A stretch of 5,225 bases of DNA from Clostridiales bacterium. Its GTDB lineage: Bacteria; Bacillota; Clostridia; Christensenellales; UMGS416. The position numbers were made by a program, and so were the translations under genes. Position 1 is the first letter of the stretch. Each line of letters begins with the position of its first letter. Location: NCBI GenBank assembly GCA_012515725.1, contig JAAYXU010000310.1, forward strand, positions 1 through 5,225. Reading direction: 5' to 3'. The notes under the pieces were generated by a model that was not told where the DNA came from, made no database searches, and saw only the letters and a list, made by a program, of their open reading frames with translations. Below are positions 1 through 5,225 of the stretch, piece after piece.

Positions 1-1053
1 GCGCCCGACACCGGCGCGGAAACGATCCAGAAGCTGGAAGCGGGCACGCTCGTCACCGTATGGCAGTATCAGGGAGACTTCGCGCGTGTGTCGGTAGAGG
101 GAACCGAAGAGACGGGCTATGTGCTTCGCAGCTATCTGCTGGAGGGAGCGCAGCCCCCGGAGGAAATACAGGGCGTTGTGCCCGGAAACCTGTACAGGGC
201 ACAGGTGAACGAATTCCTCAGCCTGCGCGTAGCCCCCAATACCGGAGCCGAGCGCACAGTCAAACTTACGCCCGGTACGTTGGTAAGGGTGCTGGACGCG
301 GAGAACGGTTTTACCCGTGTGCATGTTCCCGGCAGCGGGGCATACGGCTATGTGATGGCTGATTACCTCATACTTGCCGGGGAAGACGCGGATCCCGGCA
401 CGGAGTCTCCACAGACGCTCGGGCTGCACGCCGTAGTGTGCCGGGAGTTCGTAACCCTGCGAAGCAGTGCTAACACTGCGGCCGACGCGATAGCCACGCT
501 GACACCGGGCACGCGGGTCAACGTGTCGGGGCACGACGGGATATTCGCCCGCGTGAAGGTTGCGAAAAGTGGGGAGACCGGGTTTATCCTTACCGAATAT
601 CTGACCAGGGTGACGGCAGAGGAAACGAGCGTGCCCGAGGAGCTGTTCACGGTCGTATGCGAGGATTATATCAGCCTTCGCTCGGAGCCGGATACGAGGT
701 CCGACCGTCTCGCCAAGCTCCAGCCGGGAACGCAGGTACGCATACTGGGTCAGGAGGGAGATTTTTCGCGGGTGGCGCTTGCGGATAAAAGCCTGATTGG
801 GTATGTACTGACACGGTTCCTGTCGGGCATAAGCGAGCCTTCCATCGGTACAGGAAACGAAAGGGAGTACTGGGTGCGGTGCAATGAGTTCCTGACGGTG
901 CGCGCAGAGCCGTCGACAAGCGCTGAGGCGCTGGGGCGCCTTCTGCGCGGCAAGCGGGTGCGGATCGAGGAATTCAGTGGTATATTCGCGCGAATTACGC
1001 AGTCGGGCGGGAGCCTTGCAGGATATGTGATGGCCGGGTACCTGACGCCTGTC
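1..1053 (+). repeat. Five tandem SH3b modules (protein-level repeats) within the M14 gene
   Basis: The modules lie at about bases 1-150 (left end cut off), 193-380, 424-612, 643-831 and 868-1053. Each complete copy opens with a strand of the form (V/C)xE(F/Y)xxLR or close to it: VNEFLSLR at residues 69-76, CREFVTLR from 147, CEDYISLR from 220, CNEFLTVR from 294. The period is therefore about 73-78 residues. Each copy then has a 'xPGT(x)V(R/N)(V/I)' turn (LRGKRVRI in the last), a GxFxRV/I segment, and a closing G(Y/F)(V/I)(L/M)xx(Y/F)L strand. The copies have diverged in DNA sequence, so these are old domain duplications rather than recent DNA repeats. Short Glu/Pro/Thr-containing linkers separate them. 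The likely role is wall anchoring or substrate targeting of the peptidase domain. Confidence 0.85.
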
Positions 1054-2007
1054 ATGGAGGACCGGACGCTGGCGGGGCTGCGGATCGTCAAGCCCGTCGT
1101 AGAGTACTCCTACGAGGCGATGATGGAGGATATAAGAGCGCTGGCCGAAGCGTTTCCCGGACTTGTGCGGGTAGAGAGCGCCGGATGGTCGCTGGAGGGA
1201 AGAGATATCCCGACGCTTCTCCTGTGCAGCCCCGGCGCGCGGCGTCATGTGCTCATCCACGGTAGCATACACGGACGCGAGCATATGACGAGTCTGCTCA
1301 TAATGGCGCAGATAGAGTACTGTCTCCGCTTCGGAGACGCGAAGTACGCTGACGCTACACTGGCCGAATGGCTGAGCGGTGTTTGTTTCCATATCATACC
1401 GATGGTCAATCCCGACGGCGTGACCATCAGCCAGCGCGCCGAAATGACCGACTCGCTTGGCGCGATCTACGAATTTGACCAAGCGCGCGGCTATTCCGAT
1501 CTTGCCGCCCGTGATTATCTGAGCATCTGGAAGGCAAACGCGGCCGGCGTCGACATCAACCGGAATTTTCCAGCCGGATGGGAGTCGCTATCGGGCCCGT
1601 CTGTCCCGTCCCTGAGCCATTACCGGGGAGAAAAGGCGGGCGATCAGCCTGAGACGAAGGCGCTCATGGACTATACGCTCGCGCATGATTTAGACGCGAC
1701 GCTCAGCTACCACGCCTCGGGAAGCTGCATTTACTGGCAGTACGGACAGGACGGAGCGGTCAACGCCCGCTCGCGCGATCTGGCGCGGGCACTCCGGGCA
1801 TGTACAGGGTATTTGCTGTCGGGTGCCGCCGGGCTGGACGCGGGCGGGTACAAGGACTGGGCGATGGAAACGCTGGGTATCCCGTCGGTAACGATCGAAA
1901 TCGGGGGACGGGGCTGCCCGCTGCCCTTGGATGAGTTCGCTACGATCTGGGAGCGCAACCGGGACGTGCTCGCCGCCGCGGCTCGGTGGGTTAAGGCGGG
2001 GGAGTAA
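1..2007 (+). CDS. SH3b-repeat protein with C-terminal M14 zinc peptidase domain (5' partial)
   Basis: The frame is open from base 1, so the true start and any signal peptide lie outside the window; 668 residues are visible before the TAA at 2005-2007. Residues 1 to about 351 form one partial and four complete bacterial SH3 modules. Residues about 369-667 are a complete M14 metallopeptidase domain. Seen: the zinc motif HGRE (H424, E427), NPDG at 470-473, the NRNF motif (N520, R521) matching the substrate-carboxylate-binding Asn-Arg of carboxypeptidase A, the third zinc ligand in SYHASG (H571), and the general-base glutamate in TIEIGG (E633). An active enzyme is therefore expected. Known: SH3b modules often bind cell-wall material, and bacterial M14 enzymes include peptidases that cut peptidoglycan stem peptides. 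Inferred: an exported wall-peptide hydrolase used in remodelling or recycling; the exact bond cut cannot be read from sequence. It converges on the glycolytic operon and shows no functional tie to it. A GTG at 88 is internal, not the start. Confidence 0.88.
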   Translation, partial: APDTGAETIQKLEAGTLVTVWQYQGDFARVSVEGTEETGYVLRSYLLEGAQPPEEIQGVVPGNLYRAQVNEFLSLRVAPNTGAERTVKLTPGTLVRVLDAENGFTRVHVPGSGAYGYVMADYLILAGEDADPGTESPQTLGLHAVVCREFVTLRSSANTAADAIATLTPGTRVNVSGHDGIFARVKVAKSGETGFILTEYLTRVTAEETSVPEELFTVVCEDYISLRSEPDTRSDRLAKLQPGTQVRILGQEGDFSRVALADKSLIGYVLTRFLSGISEPSIGTGNEREYWVRCNEFLTVRAEPSTSAEALGRLLRGKRVRIEEFSGIFARITQSGGSLAGYVMAGYLTPVMEDRTLAGLRIVKPVVEYSYEAMMEDIRALAEAFPGLVRVESAGWSLEGRDIPTLLLCSPGARRHVLIHGSIHGREHMTSLLIMAQIEYCLRFGDAKYADATLAEWLSGVCFHIIPMVNPDGVTISQRAEMTDSLGAIYEFDQARGYSDLAARDYLSIWKANAAGVDINRNFPAGWESLSGPSVPSLSHYRGEKAGDQPETKALMDYTLAHDLDATLSYHASGSCIYWQYGQDGAVNARSRDLARALRACTGYLLSGAAGLDAGGYKDWAMETLGIPSVTIEIGGRGCPLPLDEFATIWERNRDVLAAAARWVKAGE

Positions 2008-2034
2008 GTCCGCGGCCACCCAAGCAAGTGCAAC

Positions 2035-2061
2035 AAAACGGCGGGAGATCATCCCGCCGTT
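2035..2061 (-). terminator. Rho-independent terminator of the pgk-tpiA-gpmI operon
   Basis: The arms AACGGCGGGA (2037-2046) and TCCCGCCGTT (2052-2061) pair perfectly over 10 bp around a 5-base loop. Read on the minus strand, the hairpin begins 18 bases after the gpmI stop codon and is followed by TTTTGTTG, a usable U-tract. Read on the plus strand, it is followed by TATATGATTA, a poorer tail. It therefore mainly terminates the glycolytic operon. It may also weakly stop transcription from the M14 gene, which has no other hairpin in the 72-base gap. Confidence 0.85.
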
Positions 2062-2079
2062 ATATGATTAACGAACGTA

Positions 2080-3627
2080 TTACAGGTGCAGCAGCGACCG
2101 CCCGGTCATCTCGGGTGGCTGCGGTATCCCCATTAGCTCGAGGAACGTAGGCGCGACGTCGGCCAGCCGTCCGTCGCCGCGAAGCGTCTTGCCGATATGA
2201 CGATCATCGACCACTATAAGGGGAACCGGGTTCTCGATAGTGTGAGCGGTGTAGGGGGCCTCTGCCTCCTCGTCCCACATTTTCTCGGCGTTACCGTGGT
2301 CTGCGGTGATGATGAGCTGCCCACCGGCGCGGCGCGTCGCCTCGACTGCACGGCCCACGCATGCGTCCACCGTCTCGACCGCGGCGACCGCGGCGTCCAT
2401 TACTCCCGTATGGCCAACCATGTCGCAGTTTGCGTAGTTGATAAAAATGGCGTCGTACTTTCCCGACTCTATCCGTTCAATGGCGGCGTCGGTCACCTCG
2501 CGGGCGCTCATATCGGGCTTGAGATCGAAGGTCTCGATTTTCGGAGAGTCGATCAGTATTCGATCCTCGCCCGGATAAGGCTTCTCGATCCCGCCGTTGA
2601 AGAAATAGGTTACATGGGCGTATTTTTGCGTCTCGGCGATATGAAACTGCGTCTTGCCTAGCTTTGAGAGGTACTCGCCCAGAGTATTCTTCGATTCCTG
2701 GGGCCCGAACGCCACATGAACGCTATCAAAAGTGGCGTCATATGTGGTCATGGTCGCGAAATACAGCGGGAAATACCCTTTTTTTCGCTCAAACTCATCA
2801 AACGCGGGATCGATGTAGCTGCGGGTCAACTGCCGCGCCCGATCAGGGCGGAAATTAAAGAAGATAACCGCGTCGTTTTCGCCGATTGTTCCCGTGGGAC
2901 GGCCATCCTTCAGTATGACGGTGGGACGCACGAATTCATCGGTTTCGCCATTTGCGTAAGACTGCTCCATCGCCTCCGCCGCGGATGTGGCGGTAACGCC
3001 CTGCCCCAGAGTCAGTGCGTCGTAGGCGATCGCTACGCGCTCCCACATGTTGTCGCGGTCCATCGCGTAGAAACGGCCGGAAACCGTAGCGATCCGACCG
3101 GCGCTCAGTTCCAAGAGGGAGCGCTCCAGCGTTTCGATGTACGCTTTTCCGCTCGATGGCGGCACGTCGCGGCCATCCATGAAGCAGTGGATGAAGATCC
3201 GACTGATCCCTGCGTCTCGCCCCATACGTACCAGCGCCAGCAGATGGTCGATATGCGAATGCACGCCGCCGTTGGATACGAGTCCCATAAGGTGCAACGC
3301 CGTACCGTGCCCCCTGGCGTGATCCATCGCGCCGGTCAGGGCAGGATTGCTGAAAAAGTCTCCGTCCAGTATGGATTTAGACACTCGGGTCAGGGGCTGG
3401 TATACGATCCGGCCCGCGCCCAGATTCAGATGACCGACCTCGCTGTTTCCCATTTGTCCGTCGGGAAGGCCCACGTCCATTCCCTGGCAGCGGAGAGGCG
3501 TGGTCGGGTATTCCGCCATGAGCCGATCCAGATTGGGCTTTCGCGCCGTCGCGACGGCGTTTGTGTCAGATGGCTCGGCCAGACCGAAGCCGTCCATTAC
3601 GATGAGTACTGTCGGTCGCTTGCGCAT
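2080..3627 (-). CDS. gpmI: 2,3-bisphosphoglycerate-independent phosphoglycerate mutase
   Basis: This enzyme interconverts 3-phosphoglycerate and 2-phosphoglycerate in the cytoplasm through a phosphoserine intermediate, using two metal ions, usually Mn2+. The product has 515 residues, the usual length for the family (about 510). It has the alkaline-phosphatase-like phosphatase domain split around an inserted transferase domain. Seen: metal ligand D12 in VMDGFG, nucleophile S62 in GNSEVGH, H123 in VSNGGVHSH, DGRD at 151-154, R185 and R191 around RFYAMDRDN, NFRPDR at 258-263, metal ligands D402 and H406 in NCDMVGH, D443 and H444 in TADHGN, and H461 in TAHTIENP. These match the known catalytic set of the Geobacillus enzyme within one residue. 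The ATG at 3627-3625 overlaps the tpiA stop by one base, with AAAGGA seven bases upstream of the start. It is the last gene of the operon and is followed by a terminator. No damage was seen. Confidence 0.98.
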   Translation of the reverse strand: MRKRPTVLIVMDGFGLAEPSDTNAVATARKPNLDRLMAEYPTTPLRCQGMDVGLPDGQMGNSEVGHLNLGAGRIVYQPLTRVSKSILDGDFFSNPALTGAMDHARGHGTALHLMGLVSNGGVHSHIDHLLALVRMGRDAGISRIFIHCFMDGRDVPPSSGKAYIETLERSLLELSAGRIATVSGRFYAMDRDNMWERVAIAYDALTLGQGVTATSAAEAMEQSYANGETDEFVRPTVILKDGRPTGTIGENDAVIFFNFRPDRARQLTRSYIDPAFDEFERKKGYFPLYFATMTTYDATFDSVHVAFGPQESKNTLGEYLSKLGKTQFHIAETQKYAHVTYFFNGGIEKPYPGEDRILIDSPKIETFDLKPDMSAREVTDAAIERIESGKYDAIFINYANCDMVGHTGVMDAAVAAVETVDACVGRAVEATRRAGGQLIITADHGNAEKMWDEEAEAPYTAHTIENPVPLIVVDDRHIGKTLRGDGRLADVAPTFLELMGIPQPPEMTGRSLLHL

Positions 3628-4388
3628 TATGCGTTCCTTTCGGCCTGGTAGTGAACGATCGCGGCGAAGTCGTCGGCATTAAGGCTCGCGCCTCCGACCA
3701 GTCCGCCGTCAATTTCGGGCTGCGCCATGAGTTCGGCGGCGTTGCCGGGCTTCATGGAGCCACCGTATTGTATGCGGATCATATCCGCGGCGTCCCCCCA
3801 GGTCTTGCGTACCTGGCCGCGTATGATACCTATGACGGTGTTCGCGTCGGCGGCAGTCGCGGTCATGCCCGTACCGATGGCCCATATGGGCTCGTAGGCG
3901 ATTACAAGGCTGCCGACCTGCGCGGGAGAGAGCCCGGCCAGTGCCGCGCGGGTCTGGTAGCTGACCAGCTCGGCCGTCACGCCGTCCTCCCGCTGCGCCA
4001 GCGTCTCGCCCACGCATACGATCGGGATGAGGCCGCAAGAGAGCGCGGCCCTGACCTTACGGTTGATAAACGCGTCGGTTTCCCCAAAATACTCGCGCCG
4101 CTCGGAATGGCCCAGTATCACATACCGGACGCCCATTTCAGCCAGGAAGTCCGGGGCTACCTCGCCCGTAAAAGCGCCGCTCTTTTCGATGTGGCAGTTC
4201 TGCGCACCTACGGCGATGGGCGTACCCCGGGTCAGGCTCAGAGTTTCGGACAGCGACACGAACGGGGGACAGACCACCACGTCGCAGGCGGTTTCATGAA
4301 GTAGTGGGATGAGCTGCGCGAGCAGTGTGGCTGCCTGAGCGGGAGCGTGGTTCATTTTCCAGTTCCCCGCGATGATAGGTTTTCTCAT
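3627..4388 (-). CDS. tpiA: Triosephosphate isomerase
   Basis: This TIM-barrel enzyme interconverts dihydroxyacetone phosphate and glyceraldehyde 3-phosphate in the cytoplasm, probably as a dimer. The product has 253 residues, a normal family length (about 250). Seen: N9 and K11 in the N-terminal AGNWKMN motif, catalytic electrophile H94 in ILGHSERR, catalytic base E166 in the signature AYEPIWAIGTG with the start of flexible loop 6, and the phosphate-binding segments YGGSM (208-212) and GGLVGGASL (228-236). The start is the ATG at 4388-4386 because an AGGAGG lies eight bases upstream and the protein then begins MRKPIIAGNWK, as family members do. An in-frame ATG at 4448 would add 20 residues encoded across the intergenic hairpin, without homology to the family, and is rejected. 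The gene lies 78 bases after pgk and overlaps gpmI by one base. Confidence 0.98.
   Translation of the reverse strand: MRKPIIAGNWKMNHAPAQAATLLAQLIPLLHETACDVVVCPPFVSLSETLSLTRGTPIAVGAQNCHIEKSGAFTGEVAPDFLAEMGVRYVILGHSERREYFGETDAFINRKVRAALSCGLIPIVCVGETLAQREDGVTAELVSYQTRAALAGLSPAQVGSLVIAYEPIWAIGTGMTATAADANTVIGIIRGQVRKTWGDAADMIRIQYGGSMKPGNAAELMAQPEIDGGLVGGASLNADDFAAIVHYQAERNA
3635..3640 (-). promoter_or_regulatory. Ribosome binding site for gpmI inside the tpiA 3' end
   Basis: On the minus strand AAAGGA lies 7 bases before the gpmI ATG and falls within the last codons of tpiA. Together with the TAATG stop/start overlap it indicates translational coupling, with ribosomes finishing tpiA re-initiating on gpmI. 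This supports the ATG at 3627 as the gpmI start. Confidence 0.75.
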
Positions 4389-4396
4389 GGATGTTG

Positions 4397-4402
4397 CCTC
4401 CT
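4397..4402 (-). promoter_or_regulatory. Consensus ribosome binding site of tpiA
   Basis: On the minus strand AGGAGG (within ACAGGAGGC) sits eight bases before the ATG at 4388. This near-perfect anti-16S match decides the tpiA start. It lies only 7 bases downstream of the intercistronic hairpin, so that structure could affect ribosome access or protect the tpiA message. Confidence 0.9.
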
Positions 4403-4409
4403 GTAAACG

Positions 4410-4433
4410 ATCCGGCGCTACCGAGCGCCGGAT
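4410..4433 (-). other. Perfect intercistronic hairpin between pgk and tpiA
   Basis: The arms ATCCGGCGCT and AGCGCCGGAT pair over 10 bp, 7 of them G-C, around a 4-base loop (CGGT on the minus strand). Read in the operon direction, the sequence after the stem is CGTTTACAGGAGG, so there is no real U-tract and full termination is unlikely. It may be a processing or mRNA-stabilising structure, or a weak attenuator, between the two genes. No tRNA-like or riboswitch-like fold was recognised around it. The structure is seen directly; its function is inferred. Confidence 0.7.
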
Positions 4434-4466
4434 TTGATTCGTATGCAATATTGTAGCGGGAGCCGT

Positions 4467-5225
4467 TTATTTATCGTTGAGAGCGGCCACGCCGGGAAGC
4501 TCTATGCCCTCCAGGAACTCTAGCGAAGCGCCGCCGCCGGTCGATATATGGGTCATCCGATCGGCAAGTCCCATCTGCTCTATGGCCGCCGCGGAGTCTC
4601 CGCCGCCGATGATCGTAGTGCCGTCGATCCCTGCCATCGCCTGGGCGACCGCACGGGTACCCTGCGCGTAATTCGGAAACTCAAAGACGCCCATCGGCCC
4701 GTTCCATACGACGGTTTTAGCCTTGGCGATCTCGTCGGTAAACAGCTTCTGCGTCTTGGGGCCGATATCCATGCCTTCCCATCCGGCTGGTATCTCGGTG
4801 CTGTGCACGGTGATGCGCAGCGCGTCGTTGGAAAACTCCTGCGTAGCCTCGTTGTCTACCGGAAGAATCAGCCGGACGCCCTTGCTCTTGGCCAGCGCGA
4901 GCATTTCCCGGCAGAAATCGACGCGGTCGGCGTCCAAGAGCGAATTGCCGATCTCGCCGCCCAGCGCCTTCTGGAACGTGTAGCTCATTCCGCCGCCAAT
5001 GAGCAGTACGTCCACCTTGTCGAGCAGGTTGCGAATGACGCCCAGCTTATCCTTTATTTTCGCGCCGCCCAGTATTGCGACAAACGGACGCTCGGGATCG
5101 GCCAGCGCTTTGCCCATGACGGTGAGCTCCTTTTCGATGAGCAGACCGGCCACGGCGGGAAGATATTCGGCGACTCCGGCGGTGGAAGCGTGGGCGCGGT
5201 GAGCCGAGCCGAACGCGTCGTTGAC
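4467..5225 (-). CDS. pgk: Phosphoglycerate kinase (5' partial, C-terminal 252 residues)
   Basis: This kinase transfers the acyl phosphate of 1,3-bisphosphoglycerate to ADP, giving 3-phosphoglycerate and ATP, the first ATP-forming step of glycolysis. The frame stays open to the right edge, so about 145 N-terminal residues, including most of the substrate-binding domain, lie outside the window (full-length family members have about 395 residues). Seen, from the edge inward: [14 protein letters not shown] (residues 2-15 of the visible part), the interdomain segment with [16 protein letters not shown], the C-terminal nucleotide-binding domain with [10 protein letters not shown] and GGGDSAAA, and the final [13 protein letters not shown] signature before the TAA at 4469-4467. 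The GTG at 5153 is an internal valine in [10 protein letters not shown], not a start. It is the upstream member of the visible pgk-tpiA-gpmI operon; gap is often found before pgk in such operons and would lie beyond the right edge. No damage was seen in the visible part. Confidence 0.98.
   Translation of the reverse strand, partial: VNDAFGSAHRAHASTAGVAEYLPAVAGLLIEKELTVMGKALADPERPFVAILGGAKIKDKLGVIRNLLDKVDVLLIGGGMSYTFQKALGGEIGNSLLDADRVDFCREMLALAKSKGVRLILPVDNEATQEFSNDALRITVHSTEIPAGWEGMDIGPKTQKLFTDEIAKAKTVVWNGPMGVFEFPNYAQGTRAVAQAMAGIDGTTIIGGGDSAAAIEQMGLADRMTHISTGGGASLEFLEGIELPGVAALNDK

Noticed and set aside
88..90. GTG as the start of the M14 gene
   Set aside because: The frame is open upstream to base 1 and the upstream residues complete an SH3 module (a PDTGAE-type turn and an LEAGTLVTV strand), so the gene begins outside the window.
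2716..3651. A 311-codon plus-strand open frame opposite gpmI
   Set aside because: It lies wholly antisense to a gene with every expected gpmI motif. Its translation is rich in Arg, His and Val with no recognisable domain, as expected for a shadow frame in GC-rich coding DNA.
3651..4304. A 217-codon plus-strand open frame opposite tpiA
   Set aside because: It is antisense to an intact tpiA, with no domain and no convincing ribosome binding site; a shadow frame.
4386..4448. Alternative tpiA start at 4448 that adds 20 residues
   Set aside because: The extension is coded across the intercistronic hairpin, resembles nothing in the family, and would place the AGGAGG inside the gene. The ATG at 4388 fits both the ribosome binding site and the family N-terminus.
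4440..4470. Possible internal promoter before tpiA (TACAAT resembling a -10 box on the minus strand)
   Set aside because: No -35-like hexamer is found at a 16-18 base spacing; one AT-rich hexamer is not enough to call a promoter.
5151..5153. GTG as the start of pgk
   Set aside because: The 24 codons upstream in frame encode the conserved NDAFG-AHRAHAS segment, so this GTG is an internal valine and the gene runs off the right edge.

Overview
The window looks like a chromosomal segment from a fairly GC-rich member of the Bacillota, most likely a Clostridia-like organism. Three things point there: a strong AGGAGG ribosome binding site, the glycolytic gene order pgk-tpiA-gpmI, and a large wall-directed protein built from bacterial SH3 repeats of the 'CNEF(L/V)(S/T)(L/V)R' style fused to an M14 peptidase. 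The taxonomic call is inference. No rRNA, tRNA, CRISPR array, insertion sequence, phage gene or origin was seen.

Layout. Bases 1-2007 on the plus strand hold the 3' part of one large gene, whose start lies left of the window. It encodes at least five tandem SH3b modules followed by a complete M14 zinc carboxypeptidase/peptidase domain with all main catalytic residues visible. A 72-base intergenic gap (2008-2079) separates it from a convergent operon and holds a 10-bp hairpin with a T-rich tail on the minus strand. Bases 2080-5225 on the minus strand carry three glycolytic genes transcribed right to left: pgk (5' part cut off by the window edge), tpiA, and gpmI. pgk and tpiA are separated by 78 bases that contain a perfect 10-bp hairpin just ahead of the tpiA ribosome binding site. 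tpiA and gpmI overlap by one base (TAATG).

How the genes work together. Pgk, TpiA and GpmI are consecutive or linked steps of lower glycolysis: triose isomerisation, ATP formation from 1,3-bisphosphoglycerate, and 3-phosphoglycerate to 2-phosphoglycerate conversion by the cofactor-independent, Mn-dependent mutase. They are almost certainly co-transcribed. The SH3-M14 protein is on the opposite strand and is probably exported to act on cell-wall peptides; nothing in the sequence links it functionally to glycolysis.

No undescribed system was found. The window is mostly ordinary housekeeping DNA. The points most worth a second look are the repeat-rich SH3-M14 protein and the intercistronic hairpin before tpiA.
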